NCBI GenBank assembly: GCA_049325415.1
Contig: JBMOLL010000099.1
Span: 1-50,001, forward strand
Length of the DNA stretch: 50,001 bases
Direction: 5' to 3'
DNA from: JBMOLL01 sp049325415
GTDB taxonomy: Bacteria; Bacteroidota; Bacteroidia; Bacteroidales; GCA-2748055
The position numbers and the translations under genes were made by a program. Below, piece after piece: positions 26,365 to 34,828 of the stretch. Every line of letters starts with the position of its first letter. Position 1 is the stretch's first letter. The notes under the pieces are model-generated. The model was not told the DNA's origin. It did no database searches and saw only the letters and a list, made by a program, of their open reading frames with translations.

Positions 26365-28158
26365 TTATACTTCAGGAGCTTCCACCACGGGGATACTGAA
26401 GGTGAACTCACTTCCCTTTCCCTTTTCGGAAGTGAAGCCGATCGTACCACCAAGCAGGTCGACAATACCCTTGCAGATACTCAGCCCGAGCCCGGCACCT
26501 TCCCGGTAATTCTCGTCATCGAGCTGCCGGAACCGCTCAAAGATCAGCCGGTGCCGTTCTTCCGGGATCCCCTGACCGGTGTCGGCCACCGAAGTTTCCA
26601 CCATAAGTTGCCCGTTTTCACGATGTTCCGCGCAGCGGACCCGGATCTCACCTTCAGTGGTATACTTTACGGCATTGCTAAGCAGGTTATCGACAACCTG
26701 TTGATAGCGGAAAGGATCGGTGAGAATATGCAATCGCTGCTCGTCACCAAAATCCAGAACTATACGAAGGTTTTCCTTCTCCCGGAACAGCAGTCCGGTC
26801 TGGATCATGGCCACCGACTGTCGCAGGATTTCGTAGGGATCGGTGTATTTGTAGACAATATTCAACTGGTTTGATTCGATTCTCGACAGGTCGAGAATAT
26901 CGCTGATCACTTTCATCAGGCGTTCACCCGCCGACTGGATATACTGTATATAGACTTTTTTATCCTCGGGTGAGTAGCCTTCCCCCGACAGCAGCCCGGT
27001 AAAGCCCAGGATGGCATTCATCGGAGTGCGGATTTCGTGACTCATATTGGCGAGGAATTTCGACTTCAAGCGATCACTTTCTTCGGCCCTGTCCCTTGCC
27101 TGGATCAGCTCCTGGTTCAGGCGCATGAGTTCACGGTTTTGTGCTTCGATCTCCTCCCGCTGAGTTTTCAAACGCTGTTCGGTACGCCTCAGGTCGGTGA
27201 TATTTTCACCGATGCTGGCCAGGGTGGTGACTGAACCGTCTAAATCCCTGATCACTGCATTTTTCCAATTCACCATGAGCACCGATCCGTCGCGTGTCAG
27301 GGTCTCGTTTTCAAAAGTGATGAAGTTTTTTTCGGTCTCAATCAGGCTCCTGAAAACACTTCTGATCTTTTCCCGCTTGTTCTCCGGTACCATGACATCA
27401 AACCAGTTTCTGCCAAGGAGTTCGTCGGCAGTATAACCCGTCGATTCGAGCAGGTACCGGTTACAGAACAGTATCTTACCGCTGGCATCGAGGATCACCG
27501 AGAAAAGCGAGATATTCTTCAGCATTTCGGAGAACCGGTATTCCGAGGCATACAGCATTTCACGCGCCTTCAGATTCTGCCGGTTCTTTAACTGTCGCAC
27601 CATCAAAACTCCCATCAGCATGGTGGCAATCGGATAAATGATCAGTACCGGGAGGGAAATTGCCCTGAAAGTGGGTAAAACCATTTCGGCAGGAAGCAGA
27701 ACCGTCGCTCCCACCATCAGGATATGAACGAGCATGCCCATCACCCACAGCTCGAGGCAAAAAAGACCGTTCTGCCAGTCTTTCCTAAACTTCCCCCAGA
27801 GGATTCCTGTAAGGCCTGAAAAAAAGATGACGGCCATTCCCATCCACACTCCGGCCCCTCCGGCATAGAACCTGTAAAGCATCGTGACAACCATGGCCAC
27901 CACCGTGGGGATCACGCCAAGAAAAAGCCCCGAAATGGAGAGAAGGATCGAACGTGTGTCAAAAACGATCCCGGGTACGTAGGTCCAGGGGGTAAGCATC
28001 AGCACGATGCCGAGTAAGCCTACTGCAAAGCCGCTGATCAGCTTAAGGTAAACGGAAGATGATTGTTGCCTCCGGCTCCAGGTAAAGTCATACAGCATAC
28101 TGAAAACCAGTAAGAATGCTGTATTCTGTAAAAGGCCAAGAATGATCCTGTTTTCCAT
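26365..28158 (-). CDS. Orphan membrane sensor histidine kinase (LytS-like 5TM, PAS, HisKA)
   Basis: A 597-residue protein. The N-terminal 200 residues form six or so membrane helices of the LytS-like 5TM receptor type (NTAFLLVFSMLYDF; ISGLFLGVIPTVVAMVVTM with a GG-containing loop). A PAS domain (about 210-335, TGYTADELLGRNWFDV) and a short coiled coil precede HisKA with FLANMSHEIRTPMNAI (His near 374) and a HATPase (N box DNLLSNAVKY, G1 DTGQGIPEE, G2 GLGLSICKGI). There is no response regulator next to it, so its partner is elsewhere. The ligand is unknown. Confidence 0.92.
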   Translation of the reverse strand: MENRIILGLLQNTAFLLVFSMLYDFTWSRRQQSSSVYLKLISGFAVGLLGIVLMLTPWTYVPGIVFDTRSILLSISGLFLGVIPTVVAMVVTMLYRFYAGGAGVWMGMAVIFFSGLTGILWGKFRKDWQNGLFCLELWVMGMLVHILMVGATVLLPAEMVLPTFRAISLPVLIIYPIATMLMGVLMVRQLKNRQNLKAREMLYASEYRFSEMLKNISLFSVILDASGKILFCNRYLLESTGYTADELLGRNWFDVMVPENKREKIRSVFRSLIETEKNFITFENETLTRDGSVLMVNWKNAVIRDLDGSVTTLASIGENITDLRRTEQRLKTQREEIEAQNRELMRLNQELIQARDRAEESDRLKSKFLANMSHEIRTPMNAILGFTGLLSGEGYSPEDKKVYIQYIQSAGERLMKVISDILDLSRIESNQLNIVYKYTDPYEILRQSVAMIQTGLLFREKENLRIVLDFGDEQRLHILTDPFRYQQVVDNLLSNAVKYTTEGEIRVRCAEHRENGQLMVETSVADTGQGIPEERHRLIFERFRQLDDENYREGAGLGLSICKGIVDLLGGTIGFTSEKGKGSEFTFSIPVVEAPEV

Positions 28159-28250
28159 CGCACAAAATCTGCTTCAACTGACTGAATATACTTCAAGGAT
28201 CCGGTGAGACCTTGACATGGCTTAGGGGGATGTTGATCCCGGATTAGCAA

Positions 28251-28258
28251 CAAAAATA
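28251..28258 (-). promoter_or_regulatory. -7 promoter box of the orphan sensor kinase
   Basis: The minus strand reads TATTTTTG about 93 bases before the kinase ATG, inside a short duplicated TAGCAACAA sequence. The -33 box is weak. Confidence 0.35.
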
Positions 28259-28363
28259 GCAACAATTTTTGGCAATGGAAATGAAAGCGGATAAAATTCA
28301 ATACCTTACTCACCGGAAACCATCCGCTTACGCAGGGCAACTGAAAATATTAAATACTGATCC

Positions 28364-28798
28364 TTGATACTGAAACTTTTACCGGCCGGCCAACTGCCCG
28401 ATGAGAGCCTGGAATACGTCATTATCTGCGCCCGGGAAGAGGGCGAATGGCTGTTTGTGCGGCACAGGGAAAGAGAAAGCTGGGAGATCCCGGCCGGCCA
28501 TATCGAACCGGGGGAGACCGCCGGTGAGGCCTCCGTTCGGGAATTGTTTGAAGAGACAGGTGCACTGAACTACACCATCCGCCCTGTTTTCGATTACTGT
28601 CTCAGCGGCAGGGCAGTCAACGGTTGCGGCAGGGTTTTCCTGGCTGCGATCCTGCAGCGCGGCCCCCTCCCTCCTTCCGAAATCGCCGAGGTGATCCGTG
28701 CCTCTGCGCCACCGCAGAACCTGACCTACCCTGAAGTACAACCCTGGATCCTGAAAAAAGTACGAAGCTGCATGGAACAGCAGGAATTCCTGCCCTGA
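28364..28798 (+). CDS. Nudix hydrolase
   Basis: A 144-residue protein starting at TTG (no ATG exists before the last part of the frame). The Nudix box is complete: GHIEPGETAGEASV followed by RELFEETGAL (about residues 45-68), with the REXXEE metal-binding glutamates. Such enzymes cleave nucleoside diphosphates linked to another group; the substrate is unknown. The opening ILKLLPAGQLPDESL and the WLFVRHRERESWEIPAGH strand fit a general housecleaning Nudix type. pheT starts 73 bases downstream behind its own promoter box. Confidence 0.9.
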   Translation: MILKLLPAGQLPDESLEYVIICAREEGEWLFVRHRERESWEIPAGHIEPGETAGEASVRELFEETGALNYTIRPVFDYCLSGRAVNGCGRVFLAAILQRGPLPPSEIAEVIRASAPPQNLTYPEVQPWILKKVRSCMEQQEFLP

Positions 28799-28836
28799 AT
28801 ATTCCTGCCTCCATGCATATTCTGACCGAATTTCCC

Positions 28837-28844
28837 TATTTTTG
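28837..28844 (+). promoter_or_regulatory. -7 promoter box of pheT
   Basis: TATTTTTG matches TAnnTTTG and lies 28 bases before the pheT ATG at 28872. A TTG at 28842 overlaps the box, which argues against using that TTG as the pheT start. Confidence 0.45.
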
Positions 28845-28871
28845 TCACTTATTTTAACAGTAAATGGATTT

Positions 28872-31322
28872 ATGAAAATCTCCTGGAATTGGCTGAAAGA
28901 GTACATCGAAACTGATCTTACTCCTGCAGAAGCAGGAAAAATATTCACCAGCATCGGACTTGAAGTGGAAGATATCGAAACCTTCGAGACGGTCAGAGGC
29001 GGACTGGAAGGGGTCGTCATCGGAAAAGTGCTTACCTGTGCAAAACATCCCAATGCCGACAAACTCAGTGTAACCACGGTTGACCTGGGCCGGGGCGAAG
29101 CGGTACAGATCGTTTGCGGTGCACCGAATGTCGCAGCTGGGCAAATGGTCCCGGTGGCCACGGTGGGAACGACGCTTTACAAAGGTGATGAGGAATTCAA
29201 AATAAAAGAATCAAAGATACGCGGAGAACTTTCCTGCGGGATGATCTGCGCAGAAGATGAACTTGGCCTGGGTACCGGGCACGAAGGCATCATGGTCCTC
29301 GACCCTGCAGCGCGTACCGGTATGCCTGCAAAGGAATACTTCGGGATAGAACAGGATACGGTCTTTGTCATCGGCCTGACCCCTAACCGGATCGACAGTG
29401 CATCGCATTACGGAGTGGCACGCGATCTGGCCGCCTACCTTGCCCAGCAGGGAAAAGGCAAGCTCAAACGCCCCCCTGTGTCCGCATTCTCTGTCGACAA
29501 CAGGGACCTGCCCATTCCGGTGGAGGTGGAAAATCCTGAAGCCTGCATCCGCTATTCCGGCATAACCCTGAGCGGGGTAAGCGTAAAGGAAAGTCCCGCC
29601 TGGCTGCGTAACCGCTTACTTTCCATTGGCTTACATCCAATAAATAACGTTGTCGACATTACGAACTTCGTGCTGCATGAAATCGGCCAGCCCCTTCATG
29701 CTTTCGATGCTGCACATATCACCGGAGTAAAAGTGGTGGTGAAGATCCCTGAAAAAGGAACACGTTTCGTGACCCTCGACGGAAAGGAAAGGGAACTCAG
29801 CGGGCACGACCTGATGATCTGCAATTCGGGAGAAGGAATGTGTATTGCCGGGGTATTCGGTGGACTCACCTCGGGCGTAACGGAAAACACAAAGGACATT
29901 TTTCTCGAATCGGCCTGTTTCAGCCCTGTTCATGTAAGAAAAACAGCCCGTTACCACGGTCTCAACACCGATGCTTCATTCCGTTTTGAAAGGGGAAGCG
30001 ACCCGGAAATCACGGTCTGGGCGCTGCAGCGCGCGGCCATGCTGATCAGGGAGGTCGCCGGGGGTAATATTTCCTCGGAGATCGTCGATATTTATCCGCA
30101 GCCGGTCTTACCTTACCCGGTCGACATCCGCTTCAGGAATATAGCCCGGCTGATCGGAAAGGAAATCCCGAAGGAAACCATCCGGAGCATTCTTCACTCC
30201 CTTGAGATAAGCATCAGCAGGGAAGATGAGGAGGGGATGTCTCTGCAGGTCCCGCCCTACCGGGTCGATGTTCAGCGGGAAGCGGATATCGTGGAAGAAA
30301 TCCTCCGGATCTATGGATTCAACAATATTGAGGTCGGCGAACATGTAAACTCCACGCTCTCCTATGTCACGAAGCCCGATAAGGAAAAGATCATCAATAC
30401 CGTGTCCGACCTGCTTACAGGGATCGGTTTCATGGAAATGAAATCCAATTCCCTTACAAGAGCCTCCTGGTACAACCGAGACGGGGAAGCCGACCCGCGT
30501 GCCGTAAAGCTGTTCAACCCGCTGAGCCAGGATCTGTCACACATGAGAAGGACCCTGTTGTACGGAGGGCTGGAGGCCGTTGCCTGGAATATTAACCGGA
30601 AAAATCCGGGACTCATGCTCTATGAATTCGGGAATAGCTACGAGCTGGACCCGGATAAGCAGAGTTCCAACCCGCTCGATAAGTATTCCGAACATCTGAA
30701 ACTGGGTATCTGGCTCAGTGGAAATAACCAGGATGGCAACTGGGCTCTCAAAGGCAGAGCCTCAGGATTTTTCACGCTGAAGGGAGTGCTTGACCTGGTA
30801 TTAAAAAGGCTTGGCTTCGACATGATGGAGTTGAAAACTGTGCCTGCAAGGCCGGAATTCTATTCCGAAGGTCTGGCATGCTATCATGGTGAAAAGGAAC
30901 TGCTGCATTTCGGGATTGTAAAAAACAGCCTCCTGGCTGAAGCCGATATCAGGCAGGAAGTGTTTGCTGCCGAATTCGACTGGGACCTGGTTCTACGGCT
31001 TGCCGGCAGGCACCGGACCGGTTTTACCCCGCTGCCCAGGGTTCCTGCCGTTGAGCGCGACCTGTCACTGCTGCTCGACCGCAGCGTAAAATACGAGGAA
31101 CTTTATCGTCTTGCATTTAAAACAGAAAAACGCCTGCTGAAGGAAGTAAGCCTGTTTGATGTTTATGAAGGTGAACATATTGAGAACGGGAAGAAATCCT
31201 ATGCGCTGAGCTTTAAATTACTTGATGAGGAAAAAACACTCACCGATCAGCAGATCGACCGGGTGATGAATAACATAGCATCGGCCTTCGAAAAAGAGCT
31301 AGGTGCACAACTCAGGAAATAA
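28872..31322 (+). CDS. pheT: Phenylalanine-tRNA ligase beta subunit
   Basis: 816 residues, the normal length in Bacteroidota. The start ATG at 28872 gives the canonical opening MKISWNWLKEYI. Domains in order: tRNA-binding OB fold (about 40-150, VIGKVLTCAKHPNADKLSV), B3/B4 editing domain (about 215-400), B5 DNA-binding-like domain (about 405-475), catalytic-like core, and the C-terminal FDX-ACB anticodon-binding domain (about 722-816, PRVPAVERDLSLLLD). It forms the alpha2-beta2 enzyme with PheS, which is not encoded here. A macro-domain gene follows 12 bases later. Confidence 0.97.
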   Translation: MKISWNWLKEYIETDLTPAEAGKIFTSIGLEVEDIETFETVRGGLEGVVIGKVLTCAKHPNADKLSVTTVDLGRGEAVQIVCGAPNVAAGQMVPVATVGTTLYKGDEEFKIKESKIRGELSCGMICAEDELGLGTGHEGIMVLDPAARTGMPAKEYFGIEQDTVFVIGLTPNRIDSASHYGVARDLAAYLAQQGKGKLKRPPVSAFSVDNRDLPIPVEVENPEACIRYSGITLSGVSVKESPAWLRNRLLSIGLHPINNVVDITNFVLHEIGQPLHAFDAAHITGVKVVVKIPEKGTRFVTLDGKERELSGHDLMICNSGEGMCIAGVFGGLTSGVTENTKDIFLESACFSPVHVRKTARYHGLNTDASFRFERGSDPEITVWALQRAAMLIREVAGGNISSEIVDIYPQPVLPYPVDIRFRNIARLIGKEIPKETIRSILHSLEISISREDEEGMSLQVPPYRVDVQREADIVEEILRIYGFNNIEVGEHVNSTLSYVTKPDKEKIINTVSDLLTGIGFMEMKSNSLTRASWYNRDGEADPRAVKLFNPLSQDLSHMRRTLLYGGLEAVAWNINRKNPGLMLYEFGNSYELDPDKQSSNPLDKYSEHLKLGIWLSGNNQDGNWALKGRASGFFTLKGVLDLVLKRLGFDMMELKTVPARPEFYSEGLACYHGEKELLHFGIVKNSLLAEADIRQEVFAAEFDWDLVLRLAGRHRTGFTPLPRVPAVERDLSLLLDRSVKYEELYRLAFKTEKRLLKEVSLFDVYEGEHIENGKKSYALSFKLLDEEKTLTDQQIDRVMNNIASAFEKELGAQLRK

Positions 31323-31334
31323 GCAGCGACTGCC

Positions 31335-31847
31335 ATGCATTCCGATACGGTCCTGGAAGTCCGGAAAGGCGACATCACACTACTCAGGGTGGACGCCATT
31401 GTAAACGCCGCTAATAAATCCCTGCTCGGGGGTGGGGGTGTGGATGGCGCGATTCACCATGCAGCAGGTCCCGAACTGCTCCAGGCCTGCAAACCGCTCG
31501 GTGGCTGTGAAACCGGAAAGGCAAAAATAACGCCGGGCTTCCGGCTTCCCGCATCCTGGGTGATCCATACGGTGGGACCTGTATACAGAGGCGGACAGCA
31601 TGGCGAAAAGGAACTTCTTTCGGCCTGCTATACCAGTTCACTCCAACTGGCTGTTGAAAAGGGTCTGACTTCCGTGGCTTTTCCTGCCATTTCGACAGGC
31701 GTCTATGGCTATCCACCGGAAGAAGCTGCCCGGATCGCTGTCGATACGGTACGCTCCTTCATCGCCCGTGAGAGCAGCCTGCAAAGAATTATTTTCGTGG
31801 TTTTCAGCGATGCGGCACTGGATATTTACCGGCATTTGCTTCAATGA
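31335..31847 (+). CDS. Macro domain protein (ADP-ribosyl/O-acetyl-ADP-ribose deacetylase type)
   Basis: A 170-residue single macro domain of the MacroD/YmdB class: AIVNAANKSLLGGGGVDGAI (the ADP-ribose-binding and catalytic loop with Asn and Asp), WVIHTVGPVYRGG, and FPAISTGVYGYP. Such enzymes remove ADP-ribose from proteins or hydrolyse O-acetyl-ADP-ribose. It is probably co-transcribed with pheT. It converges with the sulfatase-maturase gene with only 2 bases between stops. Confidence 0.93.
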   Translation: MHSDTVLEVRKGDITLLRVDAIVNAANKSLLGGGGVDGAIHHAAGPELLQACKPLGGCETGKAKITPGFRLPASWVIHTVGPVYRGGQHGEKELLSACYTSSLQLAVEKGLTSVAFPAISTGVYGYPPEEAARIAVDTVRSFIARESSLQRIIFVVFSDAALDIYRHLLQ

Positions 31848-31849
31848 TC

Positions 31850-33145
31850 CTATAAGCGGTACCTGCTCCGTTCCCGGTACTTTTTCTTTTCCTGTTCGGT
31901 ATACCGGTCCATGATACCGGCCGGAGGCCTGTTATTCCGGAGTTCTCCGGCCATAAACTCCATTTCCTTTTCCACATGGCTGAAAAAATACATAAACCCG
32001 TCATGCAGGTAGCTTATCCGCCCTCCATCCGCAGTTTCCAGGAAGCGGTGCTTCGGACAGTCACCCCCGCAGGCCCTGAGAAACCTGCAGGAAAGGCATT
32101 CGGGAGGAAGCTGCTCCCTTTTCGCCATCCCAAAAGCGTGCTGAGCAGGATCACCGGCCAACTCTTCGAGCGACTTATCCCGCAGGTTACCCCGTAAATA
32201 AGCCGGATAAACAAAATGGTCACAGGCATAAACATCCCCGTTAAATTCCATGACCAGCGCCGAACCGCAAACAGGGCTCATGGTGCAGAGAGAGGGATAA
32301 CCGCCGGCATAGGCTGCCAGGGTGTTGTCGAACCAGTTCACGTAATGCCTGCCCACATCCAGCCGCACCCATTCGTCAAAGATCCTGGCCAGGAAACGAC
32401 CGAATTCCAGGGGTTCCACGCTTTCATCCGTAAGAGCAGCCTCACCTGAAAAGGTATGATGAACCAGCCTGAGCTGTGCTGCAGGATCTTCACTCTCCCT
32501 TTCGACGATCGGTATAAACTGCATGTAATCACTGCCGATGTCCTTCAGAAAGCGGTATACCTTCAGCGGCATTCTGGAATTCCTGTCGTTGATCACCGTG
32601 AGCGTATTGAAAGGCACAGCGAAACGATGGAACAATTTTATACTTTCCATGACCCGCTTAAAAGACCCCCCGCCCTGTGTCGTTTTGCGAAAGTGATCAT
32701 GCAGTTCGGGCGGACCATCCACCGAAATTCCCACAAGGAAATTGTGAAGGGCCAGGAATCCGGCCCATTCCTCATTGATAAGGGTTCCGTTGGTCTGCAG
32801 GCTGTTCGTGATTTGCCTGCCTTTGCTGTATTTCTTCTGGATAGCAACAATCTTTTTAAAATAATCCAGTCCGTTCAGGGTCGGTTCACCTCCCTGCCAG
32901 GTGAAATCAATGCGGTCGCCGGGCTGACTTTCAATGTATGAGCGGATAAAGGTCTCCAGCAACTCATCCCCCATCCGATAGTTCAAAGGCATTCCGTCAT
33001 TTTTCCGGTAAAGGGATTTTTTCTCCAGATAGTAGCAGTAAGTGCAGTTCAGGTTACATACGGCACCCGCAGGCTTGGCCATCACATGAAAGGGCTTTTT
33101 CTCTCCGGGCCCCGCCCCCTCCTCCCTGTATATAAAATCGCTCAT
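31850..33145 (-). CDS. Anaerobic sulfatase-maturating radical SAM enzyme
   Basis: A 431-residue radical SAM/SPASM enzyme. The SAM cluster motif is AVCNLNCTYCYYLEK (Cys 30, 34 and 37), followed by IDFTWQGGEPTLNGLDYF and LQTNGTLINEEWA. The C-terminal SPASM region holds further clusters (CTMSPVCGSALV; GDVYACDHFVYP; CLSCRFLRACGGDCPKHRF). In the anSME family it converts a Cys or Ser in the sulfatase active site to formylglycine, which lets the cell use sulfated glycans. No sulfatase gene is in this window, so it acts in trans. Confidence 0.93.
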   Translation of the reverse strand: MSDFIYREEGAGPGEKKPFHVMAKPAGAVCNLNCTYCYYLEKKSLYRKNDGMPLNYRMGDELLETFIRSYIESQPGDRIDFTWQGGEPTLNGLDYFKKIVAIQKKYSKGRQITNSLQTNGTLINEEWAGFLALHNFLVGISVDGPPELHDHFRKTTQGGGSFKRVMESIKLFHRFAVPFNTLTVINDRNSRMPLKVYRFLKDIGSDYMQFIPIVERESEDPAAQLRLVHHTFSGEAALTDESVEPLEFGRFLARIFDEWVRLDVGRHYVNWFDNTLAAYAGGYPSLCTMSPVCGSALVMEFNGDVYACDHFVYPAYLRGNLRDKSLEELAGDPAQHAFGMAKREQLPPECLSCRFLRACGGDCPKHRFLETADGGRISYLHDGFMYFFSHVEKEMEFMAGELRNNRPPAGIMDRYTEQEKKKYRERSRYRL

Positions 33146-33273
33146 AATCGGATGTCCGTTTTAACTGTAATCCGCAGAAATTTAAGCATTCTTAAACCTT
33201 ACAACAGGAAAAATACCCCTGTTTTGGCATAGCTTTTGAGGCTTTACTGCCTTTAAAGATAAATGAGAATACC

Positions 33274-33840
33274 ATGAAAAAGCAAATAATCCTTTTATTG
33301 TTGCTCTTTACCACCCTGGCCGCCTGGTCGCAGGATGTAACAATGGACAGCAAAACCCAGAAGGAAATGCTTCGTCAGCAAAAGAAGGCGGCCCGTGCGG
33401 AAGAAAAAGCGCAGAAAGCCCTGATGGTCGATATGATGGTTCGACATGCCACCTTTGTCCTGGAAGCCGACATGCTTTTCAATAAATACGGGAACGGTAC
33501 CCCCGTATCCTCAAATATCAACTTTGTAGCCTCCGACTCACTTACCGGCATCCTGCAGGTTGGCAGCGGGCTGTATCTGGGCAGCAACGGGGTTGGCGGG
33601 GTAACTGTCGAAGGAAGGATTATCGCATATGAATACACCCATAACGATAAAAGAGGATATTATAACATCACTTATTCTCTTGCCACTGCAACCGGCACCT
33701 ACGATATCGTGATGTCGGTCTCAGCCGACGGGCATGCCGACGCCACGATCAGGTCGAACTGGCCGGGCAGCCTCCGCTATTCAGGAAAACTGGTGCTCCC
33801 CGGTCAGTCGAAAGTGTATAAGGGCTATTCACGCTACTGA
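33274..33840 (+). CDS. DUF4251 domain-containing secreted protein
   Basis: A 188-residue protein with a signal peptide (MKKQIILLLLLFTTLAAWSQ), a short charged helix rich in Lys, Ala and Glu (about 25-50) and a DUF4251 beta domain (FVLEADMLFNKYGNGTPVSSN in parts; INFVASDS; GVTVEGRI; STLRYSGKL-like). Function is unknown; the family is restricted mostly to Bacteroidota and is predicted periplasmic. It stands alone between two minus-strand genes. Confidence 0.88.
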   Translation: MKKQIILLLLLFTTLAAWSQDVTMDSKTQKEMLRQQKKAARAEEKAQKALMVDMMVRHATFVLEADMLFNKYGNGTPVSSNINFVASDSLTGILQVGSGLYLGSNGVGGVTVEGRIIAYEYTHNDKRGYYNITYSLATATGTYDIVMSVSADGHADATIRSNWPGSLRYSGKLVLPGQSKVYKGYSRY

Positions 33841-33880
33841 AGAATAACAGGCATGTAAAAACTGTTTGTAAAGACCTGCC

Positions 33881-34456
33881 TCAGAGACGTTTTTCCACCA
33901 CGCTCCAGTCAAGAACATCCCAGAACCTGCCTATGTAATCAGGTCTTTTATTCTGGTAATCAAGGTAGTAGGCATGCTCCCAAACATCAATGGTCATGAG
34001 CGGCCGGTGGCCGTCGCGCATCGGATTACCCGCATTGGAAGTCTGTTTGATCTCCAGTTTACCCGAGGTATTAAGGACCAGCCAGGCCCAGCCTGATCCG
34101 AAAAGTGTAGCCGCCGCTTTGTTAAATGCCTCTCGGAATTGCTCCATGGAGCCAAAATCACGGCTGATCATTTTGGCCAGATCACCTTCCGGTGCTTTTT
34201 TCGGAGATGGAGAGAGCCCGAAAAAGTAAAAGGTATGATTCCAGACCTGGGCGCCGTTGTTGAAAATCCCGCCCTCCGCCTTCAGAATGATCTGCTCAAG
34301 GGTGGAGTGTTCGAAAGGAGTACCTGGCACCAGGTTGTTCAGGTTATTGACATAGGCCTGATGGTGCTTCCCATAATGAAAACCGATGGTCTCGCTGCTG
34401 ATTGCAGGGGCAAGGGCATCACTGGCATACGGTAACAGGGGTAGTTCAAAAGCCAT
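33881..34456 (-). CDS. sodB: Superoxide dismutase, Fe/Mn family (Fe-type or cambialistic)
   Basis: A 191-residue enzyme turning superoxide into O2 and H2O2. All four metal ligands are present: His27 (FHYGKHH), His74 (VWNHTF), Asp157 and His161 (DVWEHAYYLDYQN). Gln70 in NNGAQVWNH occupies the position typical of iron-type enzymes. It has no signal peptide, so it is cytoplasmic. It is a single gene whose 3' end converges on DUF4251 with 40 bases between. Bacteroides enzymes of this type can use either metal. Confidence 0.96.
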   Translation of the reverse strand: MAFELPLLPYASDALAPAISSETIGFHYGKHHQAYVNNLNNLVPGTPFEHSTLEQIILKAEGGIFNNGAQVWNHTFYFFGLSPSPKKAPEGDLAKMISRDFGSMEQFREAFNKAAATLFGSGWAWLVLNTSGKLEIKQTSNAGNPMRDGHRPLMTIDVWEHAYYLDYQNKRPDYIGRFWDVLDWSVVEKRL

Positions 34457-34588
34457 AATGATTAAGTTTTAAAAGGGAAAGATACGAAAATATTAATCCA
34501 ATTTATTCAGTAGGAGCCGAAGGATTAAGGCGAACTAAATGAATTAGTTGGGTTAATCCCTCCCGATATTTAACGGGATTGGAAAATA

Positions 34589-34624
34589 ACCTAAGCAGTG
34601 CCTTCCTAATGGTCCTGCTTAGGT
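34589..34624. repeat. Perfect 10-bp inverted repeat
   Basis: ACCTAAGCAG (34589-34598) and CTGCTTAGGT (34615-34624) are exact complements around a 16-base spacer. It could be an operator or the stem of a small RNA. A T-rich but interrupted stretch follows. Confidence 0.6.
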
Positions 34625-34640
34625 ATATTTTACCTGGCCG

Positions 34641-34668
34641 TTAATGCATTAAGACTTTTTTAATGCAT
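34641..34668. repeat. Duplicated palindromic TTAATGCAT element
   Basis: TTAATGCATTAA (34641-34652) is a perfect 12-bp palindrome, and TTAATGCAT recurs at 34660-34668, 19 bases on. Two sites nearly two helical turns apart suggest binding of a dimeric regulator. Confidence 0.5.
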
Positions 34669-34828
34669 AAAATGGGATTCACATTTGAAAGACAGGAATT
34701 GCAGTTGGGATCAGAAGCTTACCATCTTATTCTTTTGCAGTTCATTCGAACGTTTTTGATGAAAAAAAAACTGTATTGTCATTATTTTACCTCAAATTTT
34801 CTTAAATAGCAGATAACTTTTCACGGTA

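Larger units (their letters stand above)
34457..34828. other. 372-bp divergent regulatory region between sodB and a sensor kinase
   Basis: AT-rich region with several symmetric elements: a small AATCCC/GGGATT hairpin (34555-34580), a perfect 10-bp inverted repeat (34589-34624) and a duplicated TTAATGCAT (34641 and 34660). A weak minus-strand -7 candidate for sodB (TATCTTTC, 34477-34484) is present. No gene is visible. Confidence 0.6.

Noticed and set aside
28842..28844. TTG start for pheT
   Set aside because: It overlaps the -7 promoter box, and the ATG at 28872 gives the canonical N-terminus.
28379..29161. 260-residue minus-strand open frame
   Set aside because: It lies antisense to the Nudix hydrolase and pheT, both clearly real.
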